This document shows, piece by piece, positions 1-11,642 of a stretch of 64,000 bases of DNA. Each line of letters begins with the position of its first letter. Within the stretch, counting starts at the first letter, position 1. The position numbers and the translations under genes are program-made. Origin of the DNA: Salvia splendens. Lineage: Eukaryota; Streptophyta; Magnoliopsida; Lamiales; Lamiaceae. A model generated the notes under the pieces. The model was not told the origin of the DNA. It was given only the letters and a program-made list of their open reading frames with translations, and made no database searches. The stretch spans positions 5,148,501 to 5,212,500 of the forward strand of contig NC_056034.1 in assembly GCF_004379255.2 (NCBI RefSeq), in the 5' to 3' direction.

Positions 1-795
1 ACTCGGTTTGTAAGATTGTATCCGAGATTAAATTTATAGTGTGTTTGGTTTATGAGATTCAACCCCACGACTCAATCATAGATGGATAATCATGGGATAA
101 TTAGTTATAGCTAACCCCCTTATGACTAAAAATAATCCCACAACTCAATCCTAGATTGAATCTTGGTATTATTTTATCGTAGAAACTGAACACCACCGAA
201 CTGGATTAATTAATGAATAATGATAATATGACTCTGCACTCATTTTCTGCAACTAAATTACTCTCCTTTTTGGACACAATTTTGTTTGCCTACATTACTT
301 TTATTTTTAAGTAGTCATAATCATATACGAGTATTTGCTAGATTCTTGTTTCCTAATATATGGCAGGCATATCCATCCCACTCGTCAGCTCCTTTGAAAG
401 GAAGTACTAGTAAATATATATACCCAGATTGGTTTTAGATCTATAAATAATTAGTATCATTACATTACGGCATTACCAATGGGTTCCCTACTACATTTTA
501 AGTGCAAAGATAGATCTACTAATAAGAAAAGCAACCAAGTACAACTACTCTGCTGCGTGTGTAATTTTACCCAAAGCCCAACTTCTAGTTTAAGCCCGAG
601 CCTAGGATTAAGCTGGGCCAATGCCCCCCAACCATTTAATTATTGCCATTTTATGCTGAATTATGTTACGGAAGCCCATGTCCTTTCGCCTTCCATTTAA
701 AGTTGATTTATTAAACAAAAAACAAATTAACCAAATACTCCTATTCTGTCGTTTTCTACTGATCTACTCTACACATCTACCCAATATTTGTCGGA
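1..795. other. AT-rich intergenic DNA
   Basis: I see no convincing gene, RNA or complete mobile element here. Short open frames exist, such as 479-700, but they have no recognisable domain, repeat low-complexity residues and lack a supporting context. Confidence 0.5.
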
Positions 796-985
796 TTTAT
801 TAAGAGTTTCATTTCTTGGTAGCACAAGTTTTAAGTAAAATGGGTGAAAAATGTTAGTGAAATATGAATATGGGTCTCACTTGTATATATTAGTCTTAAA
901 TGAAACATGAGTAAAATGAGTCAGTGGAAGTGAGACCCTATTACCATTTATGGTAAAAGTCAATGACAGACGGAGGTGAGGTCGC
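796..985. repeat. Degenerate Stowaway-like MITE remnant
   Basis: The stretch carries the internal wording shared by the better-preserved MITEs in this window: a 'gagtttcatttcttgg' start, 'gttagtgaaatatga', 'gtctcactt', 'gtgagaccctattaccattta' and a terminal 'gacagacggagg'. The termini have decayed and no TA duplication can be fixed, so the borders are approximate. Confidence 0.35.
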
Positions 986-1579
986 GTGAGGTCGGTCAAC
1001 TCCACTGTGGGTCCACGAATACCGGAAATCTCAATTGAATTCTGGCTTTCGATCAGCCGTCGACCCTACCTACAACCCTTCGTCCCAAAAAAACGATAGC
1101 CTCTCTCTGAAATAGATGGTGAAAATTGTAGGAGTAACTTTGATTCTTGTTTTTTGTTGTTTTTTGGGTTTGTTAAATGGTAATGAATTTATTCAGATGT
1201 CTATCAAGGAATCATATACGGTCTCCGTCTTTTTGTATTCATGAATAAGCGTGTTTGTGTGTTACAGAGAAAACTGAAAAGAGAGACCGAGGGAGTTCCT
1301 TCATATGGCTTGATGTCCTCTATTATTTTACTTTGTGCATTGAGTGACTAGCATCAATATATCACTATGTGCGGTGTTTTTCAATAATTAATATTATCAC
1401 CCGTGCTATGCACTGGACAAATGAGTTTCGAATAATGATGAAAAATTATAAGGTAAATAGATTAAAAAAAGAGGATAATAAGAATATAATGAGATTTATG
1501 ATTAAGAATTATGTGTTTCATAAATATATCACTATTATCTATTTGAAGCACTCATACATTCGCCAATTTTACAAAAATA

Positions 1580-1800
1580 TACTCTCTCCGTTCCACTTTA
1601 GGAGTCTCATTTGAGTTTGATACGAGTTTTAAGAATTTTAAAGAAAGGTTGGTGAAAAAAGATAATGGAATGTGAGTCCTACTTTTATATATATTAGTTT
1701 TATAATAAAATGTAAGTGGAAAAAAGTTAGTGGAATGTGGGGCCTATTACCATTTATGGAATATTCCAACCGGGACTCATAAAGTGGGACAGAGGGAGTA
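1580..1800. mobile_element. Stowaway-type (Tc1/mariner) MITE
   Basis: The left end reads CTCTCTCCGTTCCACTTTAG and the right end is its imperfect inverse, ending AAGTGGGACAGAGGGAG. Both ends are flanked by TA, the mariner target duplication. The element is about 220 bp and non-coding. CTCCCTCCGT termini plus TA are the family hallmark. Confidence 0.8.
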
Positions 1801-3816
1801 TATATCACTATTATCAATTTGATGCATCATCAACTTAAAGCTACTTAATAGTATAAAAATTTATTTAAACACAAAAATGTGTTTTTTTAAGATTTTACAT
1901 CAAGAAAGGCTAGTAGGGGACGAAAGTCGACCTTAGTGATCGATGATGTGCCGAGTGGAAGGGTCATCGACTAATCGCTAAACGGATAAAAGTAACTCTA
2001 TGATTTATTGCTAATTTGTCCAACCCTACTATGAATGTTTTCTGGGTCCGTCATTGGTAAAAGTGAACCCGAACTCGTATTTGCGGACGGACTAAAATGG
2101 ACTATTATTATTCGCGAACGGATGGAGTATTTTACATTTATTACGTGCATTTAGGCGGATGGTATTAAAAAAAAACTACTACTATCAATTTCCCATAACG
2201 AATTGTTAATTTTCACAAGTTTCATGGGCGATTTGAACTAAACAAAAAGTTAGACGTAAATTGAACTGACTCGGTTGGTATATTATATGATATCCAGCCA
2301 CCACGTATATTACATATTTATAAACTAGTATGGTGTGCGCAGAGAATAAATAATTAATGAGAATAAATAACTAGATACGAACGCAATATAAAACACCAAA
2401 CACAGAGCTGGAGAGTAGAGAGAGAGAGAGGTATCGTGTAGTAATGTGAGGATTAATTAAGAAGGGAAAGAGAAATGATAGCTTTTCTGCAATATTTTCT
2501 TGACTACACAAATTCTATTCTCCATTTTGGCGGCTGATCACATTCACCCTTTCCCAGAAATATAGTTTGATGATGGTGGGAGGCATGGCATGGCATGGCT
2601 TTTATACAGACCACACCTACTACTTGTATCACACGATTTCCCCATCACTATGTTTAATCTACTATGTATTCATATCACTTTACTTATTCTTTTCCTTTCC
2701 CAATGAATAATTATATACTCCTATTAAATTACTAATAGACATGATGTTTGATTGTTCGCATACATGTTACTGTTTTTTTAAGAACAAATCATGTTGATTT
2801 GAATATATAATTATAGAAATTTGAAAAGAAAACTGAATATAGGGAGGCCAAAATGCTTCCCCACCACTATCATGTTTTTCCACCAATCTAATTAGGTATT
2901 GTTGTTATGCTCTAAACTATAAATGAGTTAAATGCAGAAGAATTACTCATCAACATATAAATGTATTATTTGAGGCTCTTAAACGATCACATAATTCAGC
3001 AATCCATGCAAGTTTAGTCGAGTTAGTGTCCTCGCAAAAATTTTAGTTTAAATGAACTAGTAATAAATTGACTGGTTGGATTGATTGTGGAAAAACCCAA
3101 ATAGGATCGGAGTGTATTGTGGAGTGGAGGGAGTATAGAATAGGACCGAGAACAATGCAGGTGAAGTCTTACTTTATACTCTCTTAGTCTTACTTTCTTT
3201 CCACTTTAGCTATTTATTTACTTATTATTTTACCAAAACATGTGTGATGAAAATAAGTCAATCACATGAGCTGAGATCGAGGGAATATTAATTGAGAATT
3301 AATTAATACTACTACAATTAAGTACTTCATTGTTCATAAAAATACAAACTCTTTCATTTTTTTTCTGTCCCTGAACACTAGAAACTTTCTATTTATAGAA
3401 AAAAAATCTATCTAATGAGTTGGGACTTTCCACTAACACTCTTTTCTTTCGATCTCTCTTTTACTTTATTAATTTTTCATTAAAATACGTGTTGTTTCTT
3501 AAGTTTTTATTATTATGGGAAGGAGGGAGTAGTGTATGTTTGAAAACAAAAGATTATACAATGATTCATAAAATCGAGTGGATTCGGTCAAGATTTAATT
3601 AATCCATGCATGTAGAAGCACAAGAACAAGAAAAAATGAGTCCGAGAGAATCTCAGCTCTTTTACCCACGGGTGGACATGACTTGAAGAAAACGAGGATT
3701 TCTTAAATATTCATATTATACTTACTATTTTATTATTGTTATACATCTATAACTTAAATTAAACTTATTTCGTTTATTCTGTGTTATGTGGTTGTGTAAC
3801 TTTAACATTGAGATAC
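1801..3816. other. AT-rich intergenic DNA with MITE fragments
   Basis: There is no supportable gene. Broken Stowaway-like ends occur near 2040-2130 (ending 'cgaacggatggagta'), 3115-3300 ('ggagtggagggagtata') and 3490-3532 ('gggaaggagggagtag'). A short GA tract lies near 2412-2430. Confidence 0.5.
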
Positions 3817-3821
3817 AGATC

Positions 3822-4424
3822 TGATGGTTGGGCGAATTTTTGATGGTGATGAATGCAGGAAAATACAGATCACGACACAGAGATTTACGTGGTTCGATTT
3901 ACTGAGGTAAATCTACGTCCACGGGAAGAAAAGAGGGCAGAGTTGTATTGCTTGATCTGTTTTCTACAGCTTACAATACAGACTTGCTATTTGATATTTG
4001 ATCTCTAGAGAACTTAACCCTTCTTTATCTGATCTGAGTTCTATTTATACATTGAACTAAGATCGTGGCTTGCATCACCACTAATGATGGTTGTGAATGT
4101 CGTGGAGGTCATGGAGATCCTGCATGGGTCCACTATCCTGCATGAGATCCTGCATGAGTCCACTATCTCTGTGCTTGGTCCACTATCCTGCATGTGATCC
4201 TGCATGAGTTGACTATCTTCCAGTTCGGTCGAATACTGAGACCGAACTGCTGAACTATTGCCGAGCAGCTTTTGCCGATCTGAGAGTGGAGCTTGATTGG
4301 TCGGCTTTTACCGGGCTGTAGGCTGGGGCCGAACTCTTTGGTAATGCCGAACTGATACTCTTCCTTGGGCTTTGGGCTGATGGGCCGTCACTGCTATTGG
4401 GCTTGTTTAGTCCGTACCCCATCA
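3822..4424 (-). repeat. 3' LTR of element A
   Basis: This 603-bp direct repeat matches 10214-10816 with one difference seen. In the element's own direction it is the downstream LTR, because the purine tract abuts it and gag reads toward it. It contains CAGTTCGGTC...GACCGAACTG, a perfect 10-bp inverted repeat near 4223-4251. Confidence 0.93.
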
Positions 4425-4437
4425 CTACCCCCCCGAA
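4425..4437 (-). other. Polypurine tract of element A
   Basis: On the minus strand the sequence TTTTCGGGGGGGTAG abuts the LTR. A purine run in this position primes plus-strand DNA synthesis in LTR elements. The same G-run sits at the equivalent place in elements B and C. Confidence 0.7.
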
Positions 4438-4760
4438 AAGCGAAGTGAATCACTTCGGCGAAGCGAGTCACTTCGGCATTTTGATAAAGGTACGGGGGAG
4501 GCTGACGTCAGGGGACGTGCCTTGCGCGTGACTGCATTAAATGCGACAGTAAAATCCGGCCGTTGAATCCTGAAAAGGTGGGATTCGAAACGGTGCGATG
4601 ATTTTGAAATCTTCTCCGAATCTGATAAATACGTCCTTTCTTCATCAGTTGAACACTTTTGCTATTGCTTCTTCTGCAATCTCTCTCTTTTGCGTAAAAA
4701 TTTCCTTCCGCTTTCAAGAATTTCTTCAGAATTTCTTCAGACTTTCAAAGAGTAAGAACC

Positions 4761-7638
4761 ATGTCTTCTTCTTCTTCTTCTGAGTCAGGTAGCGGTAGGA
4801 AAGGGGGTAAGGGGTCTTCTAGCCGGAAAGAATCCGGGGAGAAGACCGTAGAGCATTTTCACAGCATCTTGAGTAAGGATACTGTGATATCCTTACACGA
4901 AAAATATTTTTTTCCTGGGGGGAAGGTTGCGATTCCCGACGACCTTCATAGGGCTGACTCGCCGCCGGAGGGTTACGCCACCGTTTATGAAGCCAGCTTG
5001 GAATGCGGGCTTCGTTTCCCTCTTCCCCCTGCCTTTGTAGAGCTGCTAGATTTTTTTCAACTCCCTTTAGGTCAGGTGACTCCGAACTCTTGGAGGCACT
5101 TATCGGCCTTTGCTGCCGAACTGCGTAGGCTAGATAAGGATCTGTCTCTGAGGGCAATCCTTAATTTCTTCCAGTTTAAGAGGAAGGGATCTTGGTTTTA
5201 CTTGATCCCTTTACAGCCTTTTAGGGCCTTCTGCAAAACCAAATGGCCGAAATGGCAAAACCGCTTCTTTTTTTATAATAGGACAGCGGCTCCGGGCTTT
5301 CCCTGGAGAGGGCCGAAGTCCGTGATTCCTCATCCTCGGTTAGAACCGTTGGCCGAGCTCGAGGGCGAGCTCAATAAGATTCCTATGATTAGGAAACAGT
5401 ACTTGGAAACTGAGCTCGTCAAGGGCGACCTCGTGTTCAATATCTCGTCTTCGGACGAAGAAACTGAGGGTGAGGATTTCTTTTTTATGCTTTACTGCTT
5501 TAGCGGCGAAAACTAACCTTGTTTCCTTGCTTTTCGGCAGTGAACATGCTAAATAAGCTCAGTCGCCAATCCTCTGAGTCCAAGGAGCCGGAGAGGCCGA
5601 AAACCACCAGCTCGGCGTCTGATGCCGAGAAGAATCCAAAGAGGCAGAAGACCTCTTCGGATCCAAAGAAGCCGGAGTCGACTTCGGCAAGTAGGAAGGG
5701 GAAGACCCAGAAGCCCCCGAGAGCGCCAGAGAAAGACGTGGTCTTGGCGCCTCCTTCGGAACATATCTGTGAGCCCTTTTTATGGCCCACGGACTTCGCC
5801 GAGGAGAATTCTCTTCTTGATTTTCTGGCCTTGCTTTTTTCCTGTATTTTTTGTGGCCCCTCTGTTGACTTTTTGCTTTTTCCATTTTCAGAGGAACGAT
5901 ATGCTCTCCAAGCTCGTCGCCGTCGAACTCTCCAAAGCGTCCAACGACTATGCTGAGATGCAGAGGAAGTTGGCGGCTGCTTGTCACCGGGCCGAGCAGG
6001 CTGAGGCAAACTTTGAGAAAGCCAGAGCTGCTAGGATTTCGGCCCAGGATGAAGCTCAATTTGCCAAAAACCAGCTCGTCATCCAGCGAGAGCAGACGAA
6101 ACGGAGGGATGCTGCCGCCGTGGTTGCCCAAGGAGAGGCTCTCCGTGCTTTCGCGGAGAAACTCTTTCTGAGCAACCAATTTTCAGCCTTTGTCGGTGAT
6201 CTGCTGAAACTGATGACCGATAAAGCCGAGCAGGGTCCCGAAGTCATCCTGCCGCTGTACGGCCGAGAGATAGCAGCTCGGCTTCAGAGTCTGCCGGTGC
6301 TTGAGGAGCTTGCTTCGTCCTCGGTCCTGCTTTCTGCAGACCAAGTTCGTAGTTGCCGAGCTGACCGCGATGAGAACATGGAGGCTATCTTTGCCTCCAT
6401 AGGGTCAGTTTCACCCGCTCCAATTTTCCATGGAGAGGGTGAGACCGAGCAGCATGAGCGGCAGACCGGCGATGAGCATGCCGAGCAGGAGGCGCAGCAG
6501 ATCGGCTACGGTGGCGCCGAGCAGGCTGGGGAGAGCAGGGAGGCCGAGGCTGAAGCTGAAGCAGACAAGGAGAAGGAAGCTGAACCTCACCGAGAAGGCG
6601 GAGACGAAGCTGGCGGAGTATGATTTCGTCTCCCTTCTCTTAGTTTAGTTTCTTCCTTCTTGTAAAACGGCCTTGAAGCCCTTGTGTAGAAAAAATTTTT
6701 TCTTATGAATGAAAAAATTCTTCTTTCTGCTCTTGTGTCTTCGTATAGCCTTTCGTACTCTCTTTTACTCCTGTTGTGGTTTACTACCTGTTCAGTAATC
6801 TGAAATGCCGAACTGACATAGCTGCTCTATATTCTGAACTCTTAAGGAGCTGGAGGTACTTCACTGGAAGCGGCTGTACTCTTCGGCTTTAGACGAAGCT
6901 GAGAAAAGAGCCATAGCTGACCAGGTGAAGAATGACGAACTCTTGGCTCGTTCAGTGAAGCTGGAGGCCGACAATAAGGACTTAGAGTCCGAAAAGAAAG
7001 ATCTGGAGGCCGAGCTGAATACCGCCGTCGCTGAGAGGACTGCGTATGAGGATTTCATCTGCAGGCGCGGGGGAATGACCATCTCTGAAGTTCAGGAACG
7101 AGTTGACGAACTGTGGGAGGAATATCATGTACTCCGGAGGAACAATGCGCTGGAGAGCTCGGCTTGCCAACAAGTCGTGAAATCATTGCGGCGCTGGGCT
7201 TCTCGGTACGACATCATTCTTTCCCGGCGTCCCTCAATCGAGAGATTCCTTAGGCACTTCCCGTCAACAGATGGTCACACTCCAGCTCAAACCCCTGATT
7301 CACTTGCTCAAAACCTTACTCCAAGTCAGCAACGAACTCAGGAACAGCCGGAAACGTCAAGACGAGAACGGACTCAGGAGCAACCGGAAACGTCAAGACA
7401 AGGACGGACTGAAGTTCGTAGAGGAGCTGTGATTATGAGTGAGCAAGATCAACAAATGCTTCGTGAAGAGACTCTTCGCCGCCGAGGTGCTAGAGCTTCC
7501 CGGGCTCAGGGAAGAGGCGGTAGGTCGATTAGAGCATCTCGTCGACCTGCTTATTCTTCAGCTGCCGAGAACGCCCGAACTCGGCTTCACGAGGATTTTG
7601 TGAATAGATGGCTCAACTTTAGCAACCAGGGACAGTAG
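4761..7638 (+). pseudogene. Antisense spliced gene of element A (PF04195-like/coiled-coil protein), intron-2 donor lost
   Basis: This gene lies opposite to gag. By comparison with the copy in element B the exons are 4761-5469, 5541-5803, 5892-6617 and 6847-7638. Introns 1 and 3 have GT-AG ends and keep the frame. Intron 2 has GAGAAT where B has GTGAAT, so the donor is lost; reading through it meets a stop at about 5956. Exon 1 encodes a Ser-rich start and a region resembling the 'putative gypsy type transposon' family (PF04195), with QLPLGQVTPNSWRHLSAF. Exon 2 is Ser/Lys/Pro-rich, exon 3 is an Ala/Glu coiled coil with an acidic tail, and exon 4 is a coiled coil followed by an Arg-rich tail. 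Function is unknown. Related antisense ORFs are known from Tat-lineage retrotransposons. Broken or alternatively spliced status is inferred. Confidence 0.75.
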
Positions 7639-7772
7639 AATAGTCCTTTGTAATGGCGTAACGCCTTCTCGTAGGGCAGCAGAATTGTATGCCGAACAAG
7701 TTTTAATAAATGAAATCTTCATTTCGCTTCTATCACTGCGTATTTACAGCTCAGCGAAAAAATTTCATCGTG

Positions 7773-8009
7773 CTCGTCCTCGGTCTTATGAAGTAAACTT
7801 CTTTGACCGGACTCGTCCTCGGTCTTATGAAGTAAGCTTCTTTGACCGGACTCGTCTTTGGTCTTATGAAGTAAACTTCTTTGACCGGACTTAGTCCTCG
7901 GTCTTATGAAATAAACTTCTTTGACCGGACTCGTCTTTGGTCTTATGAAGTAAACTTCTTTGACCGGACTCGTCTTTGGTCTTATGAAGTAAATTTCTTT
8001 GACCGGACT
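7773..8009. repeat. 39-bp tandem repeat, about 6 copies, element A
   Basis: The unit contains GGTCTTATGAAGTAAACTTC and TTTGACCGGACTCGTC and recurs every 39 bp. It lies between the 3' end of the antisense gene and the 3' end of pol, where the two convergent transcripts would meet. Related arrays occur in B (about 6 copies) and C (about 12). Confidence 0.85.
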
Positions 8010-8013
8010 AAGC

Positions 8014-8340
8014 TTGTGTCCTAATTTGGCGAGTTTTATCGCTCGGATCGGACTTTCCCTTGTCCTAATTTGGCGAGTTTTATCGCGTGGATCGGACTTT
8101 CCCTTGTCCTAATTCGGCGAGTTTTATCGCGTGGATCGGACTTTCCCTTTGTTGCAGTTCGTTTCAGACGAACTGCTTGTTTCTTAAGCCGAATTGTGGT
8201 CTTGTATCCTCCTTAGAAGCTTGGACTCACAATCGTTGGCTTATTGTTGCAGTTCGTTTCAGACGAACTGCTTGTTTTTTAAGCTGAATTGTGGTCTTGT
8301 ATCCTCCTTAGAAGCTTGGACTCACAATCGTTGGCTTATA
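8014..8340. repeat. 44-bp and about 95-bp tandem repeats, element A
   Basis: Three copies of a 44-bp unit containing TTTTATCGCGTGGATCGGAC are followed by two copies of a unit of about 95 bp containing the inverted repeat CAGTTCG..CGAACTG and 'gaagcttggactcacaatcg'. The same blocks occur in B and C, in line with a structured non-coding spacer shared by the family. Confidence 0.75.
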
Positions 8341-8510
8341 TATGTTCTAAAAAGGGGATCAGCCTTTGAAGAACAAGATACCTCAGTAACATTTGTAAGA
8401 GACGACACGCACATAGACAGACACAACGCAAGTAAAAAACAAAGAAAGCACATACCCCTAGGACCGAACTAGACACAAGACTGACTGACCGGACTGTCTC
8501 TTACAAATGG

Positions 8511-8935
8511 AACTTCTTGAGGTTGGAAACGTACCATGTTCGGGGTGCTTGTTCTCCTGACATGTGAGTCAATTTATAAGACCCTTTGCCGAGGATTTCT
8601 GGCACCCGATATGGACCTTCCTATGTGGGTTCGAGTTTGCCCAGCTTTTCTGCTCGGCTTACTTCGTTGTTTCTCAAGACGAGATCTCCCACTTGAAATT
8701 GCAGCTTTTTCACCCTTTGGTTATAATATCGGGCTACTTGCTCCTTGTACTTGGCTGCTTTTATGCAGGCCAATTCTCTTCTTTCTTCGGCCAGATCTAG
8801 TTCGGCTCTCAGTCCGTCCTCATTCAGTTCTGCTGAGAAATTAAGAGTTCGGGGACTGGGTATGCCGATCTCAACCGGAATCACGGCTTCAGTGCCGTAC
8901 ACCATCGAGTTCGGCTCCGGTGTGACTTCGGTCAT
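8511..8935 (-). pseudogene. Truncated pol remnant (integrase C-terminus), element A
   Basis: The reading frame starts like the pol of B (MTEV..EPNSM) and jumps directly to the integrase tail (VYGTEAVIPVEIG). RT, both RNaseH domains and the integrase core are missing. The frame is then cut by a TAG at the W of the GPY/F region (8621). The sequence up to KKFHL-stop at 8511 is otherwise homologous. The product is non-functional as an integrase. The junction near 8902-8905 is identical to that in element C. Confidence 0.85.
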
Positions 8936-9057
8936 TTCGCCTGCCTCTGACTCCGGCTGCTGTGATTGCTATGCTTGATGGTGCCGAGCTGATTGCTCGG
9001 CACTTTTAAGCGCAATCTGCAAACACTCGCTCTTTTTTTGATCACCTCGGATGACCG

Positions 9058-10134
9058 CTATCCCTCCTTTAGTGGGGAAGGAGTTCGGCGAGGGAGCCTC
9101 TGATCGCTATGATCGGGCTTCTTTTTGTCTTCTCTAGATGAGCTGTCTAAAGACCGTTTTCGACGGTCTGCCTCATCGGCACGAGAAAACTGGTCCGCAA
9201 TGTCCCACATCTCTTGAGCTGTTTGCGGACTGCATTCCACGAGCTTTCTGTAGAGAGCTCCGGGCAGGATTCCATTTTGGAATGCCGAAATGACAAGTAG
9301 ATCATTGAGATCATCTACTTGTAGGCATTCCTTGTGGAACCTCGTCATAAAGTCGCTGATCTTTTCGTCGCGACCTTGACGTGTAGAAAGCAGCTGAGCC
9401 GAAGTGATTCGGGCTTCCGCTTTCTGAAAGAACCTCCTGTGGAAAGCATCCATTAGATCTCGGTAAGATCTAATGCTGCCTTGGGGGAGGCTATCGAACC
9501 ACCTTCTTGCGTTCCCGATAAGCAGCTCGGGAAACAGCTTGCACATATGGACCTCGTTGAGACCCTGGTTCGCCATGTTATACTGATAGCGTCCCAGGAA
9601 GTCATGAGGATTCACCAACCCGTCATAAGTCATCGACGGAGTTCGGTAGTTCTGTGGAAGGGGAGTTCGGGTGATATCGTCCGAGAACGGAGTCTTCAAT
9701 GCTCCGTACATGGCGAACCCGACATCTCTTCGGTATGGAGGAGATGGAGTTCTCCTGTGATTCCGGTACCGAGGAGGAACAGGAACATGTCGGGGTTGAG
9801 GATTCTTCTTCCTGGAAGACACGGCACTACTGCGGTAGTGACTTTCATGTCTGGATGAGGAAGGAGAATCCACCGTTTTCGTCTTCGGCTCTTGGCTCTT
9901 TTGCAGGAAGGCTAAGAACTCATCCTGCTTCTCAGCCAAGAACAGCTTGACAGCCTCATTCAAATCAGGCTGCTGGGAAGACTCGGTGTGTGGACCTTTT
10001 GAGCGGCTTGTTCCTTCATCGTGAAAACTGGAAGTAGATGTCTCCCGAGGCTGTTTTCCGGACCTGCGGGCTGGACTAGCTTCCTCATGGTTTTCACGAA
10101 CGGTATTACGGGTAGTATGTGATCTGGTATGCAT
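9058..10134 (-). CDS. gag: Gag (truncated, 358 aa), element A
   Basis: The start MHTRSH lies about 60 bp inside the primer-binding site. After a Ser/Arg-rich N-terminus comes the retrotransposon gag core (ELLIGNARRWFDSLPQGSIR and following FHRRFF) at about residues 205-245. The product corresponds to the first half of the 704-aa Gag-Pro of element B; the zinc knuckle and protease are removed by a deletion that joins RRTPS to the last bases of the ORF out of frame and stops it. It could supply capsid function but no nucleocapsid or protease. An identical-length copy exists in element C. Confidence 0.85.
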   Translation of the reverse strand: MHTRSHTTRNTVRENHEEASPARRSGKQPRETSTSSFHDEGTSRSKGPHTESSQQPDLNEAVKLFLAEKQDEFLAFLQKSQEPKTKTVDSPSSSRHESHYRSSAVSSRKKNPQPRHVPVPPRYRNHRRTPSPPYRRDVGFAMYGALKTPFSDDITRTPLPQNYRTPSMTYDGLVNPHDFLGRYQYNMANQGLNEVHMCKLFPELLIGNARRWFDSLPQGSIRSYRDLMDAFHRRFFQKAEARITSAQLLSTRQGRDEKISDFMTRFHKECLQVDDLNDLLVISAFQNGILPGALYRKLVECSPQTAQEMWDIADQFSRADEADRRKRSLDSSSREDKKKPDHSDQRLPRRTPSPLKEG

Positions 10135-10194
10135 TTTTTTTTTGGGGTGGAAAAAGGGTCAAAAATTCGCTTTATCACAAATTTGGTTCTCTGT

Positions 10195-10212
10195 TTCCCA
10201 CAGACGGCGCCA
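10195..10212 (-). other. Primer-binding site, element A
   Basis: On the minus strand TGGCGCCGTCTGTGGGAA begins one base after the 5' LTR. A TGGCGCC start is typical of plant Ty3/gypsy primer sites. I do not assign the tRNA. The same 18 bases are at 46671-46688 and 49406-49423. Confidence 0.85.
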
Positions 10213-10213
10213 G

Positions 10214-10816
10214 TGATGGTTGGGCGAATTTTTGATGGTGATGAATGCAGGAAAATACAGATCACGACACAGAGATTTACGTGGTTCGATTTACTGAGGT
10301 AAATCTACGTCCACGGGAAGAAAAGAGGGCAGAGTTGTATTGCTTGATCTGTTTTCTACAGCTTACAATACAGACTTGCTATTTGATATTTGATCTCTAG
10401 AGAACTTAACCCTTCTTTATCTGATCTGAGTTCTATTTATACATTGAACTAAGATCGTGGCTTGCATCACCACTAATGATGGTTGTGAATGTCGTGGAGG
10501 TCATGGAGATCCTGCATGGGTCCACTATCCTGCATGAGATCCTGCATGAGTCCACTATCTCTGTGCTTGGTCCACTATCCTGCATGTGATCCTGCATGAG
10601 TTGACTATCTTCCAGTTCGGTCGAATACTGAGACCGAACTGCTGAACTATTGCCGAGCAGCTTTTGCCGATCTGAGAGTGGAGCTTGATTGGTCGGCTTT
10701 TACCGGGCTGTAGGCTGGGGCCGAACTCTTTGGTAATGCCGAACTGATACTCTTCCTTGGACTTTGGGCTGATGGGCCGTCACTGCTATTGGGCTTGTTT
10801 AGTCCGTACCCCATCA
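10214..10816 (-). repeat. 5' LTR of element A
   Basis: This is the second 603-bp LTR, upstream of gag in element direction. It carries a TATAAATAG box on the minus strand at 10433-10441, which fits an LTR promoter. Confidence 0.93.
10433..10441 (-). promoter_or_regulatory. LTR TATA box, element A
   Basis: TATAAATAG in the middle of the 5' LTR, about 220 bp upstream of the LTR end in element direction. The same motif is conserved at the equivalent place in B (46912-46920) and C (49169-49177), which have otherwise diverged. Confidence 0.65.
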
Positions 10817-10883
10817 AGATCCTTTCAAATTATAAATATTAGCGCGTTTGTTGGATGGCAATATATACTGATTAATAATGAGC

Positions 10884-11088
10884 GAAATTAAAAGTTTGCA
10901 AGAATCAATAAATAAGAGAGAATATATATCTAGAGCAAAATTTGATTACAAAACAAAGGGTTTCAAGAACTTAAAAGTTGAACTTTTGAAATTAAAAGTT
11001 TGCAAGAATCAATAAATAAGAGAGAATATATATCTAGAGCAAAATTTGATTACAAAACAAAGAGTTTCAAGAACTTAAAAGTTGAACT
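10884..11088. repeat. 104-bp tandem duplication
   Basis: Two head-to-tail copies start with GAAATTAAAAGTTTGCAAGA at 10884 and 10988. I see one difference (aaaggg versus aaagag), so the duplication is recent. It has no coding sense and lies about 70 bp from the insertion point of element A. Confidence 0.9.
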
Positions 11089-11116
11089 TACAAAGACAGA
11101 TTTTCGGGGAGTGGAT

Positions 11117-11145
11117 CCCCTGCTGTGGTGGGAACACAGCAGGGG
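11117..11145. repeat. Perfect hairpin, 11-bp stem
   Basis: CCCCTGCTGTG and CACAGCAGGGG form a perfect stem around a 7-nt loop, preceded by GGAT. An inverted relative lies at 12434-12462. The two may be ends of one decayed element. Confidence 0.7.
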
Positions 11146-11642
11146 CTTCCGTGCTATGGAACGGTGACGTTTTGATTCAATTACCACTACATTACTTGCC
11201 TTTTTCAATTAAGCTTAACTTGCCGATGTGGTATGCAATATCAATGATTTTGTTAACATTGCACTACTAGTTCTACGTCCAAACTACCGTTGATTAAATC
11301 ATAGTAGTTATTTAATACTCTGGTTGAATAGTGATTTTATTTATATAAGTAATAGTAATAACTTGTTGAATATTTGTTTTTAGTAATTAAAATAATATAA
11401 CATTTAAACTATGTTTACAACTTATATCACTACAATACATTACTAATTATGTGAAGCTCACTCTCCACTAACACTATTACCTATTATCTATATCTCTTAC
11501 TTTATAAATTTTATATTAAAACTTGTTCCGAACTAAATGTTCATATTTTTCAGGAATGATAGGAGTATAATTTTATATTTTAATTTGAAAAATTATGAAA
11601 TCAACAAGAAAAAGTCCACAAAAAATAATTTAAAAAATAATA

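Larger units (their letters stand above)
3822..10816 (-). mobile_element. LTR retrotransposon A, non-autonomous Tat-lineage Ty3/gypsy
   Basis: This is a 6,995-bp element bounded by two 603-bp LTRs that begin TGATGG and end CCATCA. It is flanked by the 5-bp target duplication AGATC (3817-3821 and 10817-10821). I found one mismatch between the LTRs (ggg versus gga near 4368/10760), so insertion was recent. Gag lies on the minus strand next to a GGCGCC-type primer-binding site. Protease, RT, RNaseH and the integrase core are deleted, leaving a 358-codon gag and an integrase tail. A spliced gene lies on the plus strand. The Tat assignment comes from homology to element B, which has the dual RNaseH arrangement. 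Confidence 0.93.

Noticed and set aside
960..1140. Possible promoter or first exon of a host gene near 1000-1120
   Set aside because: Apart from more even base composition there is no open frame or splice pattern to support it.
5622..5891. Extension of exon 3 upstream through intron 2 as a separate protein start
   Set aside because: The upstream part is the exon-2 region in a different frame plus the intron. Conservation supports the exon-2 frame instead.
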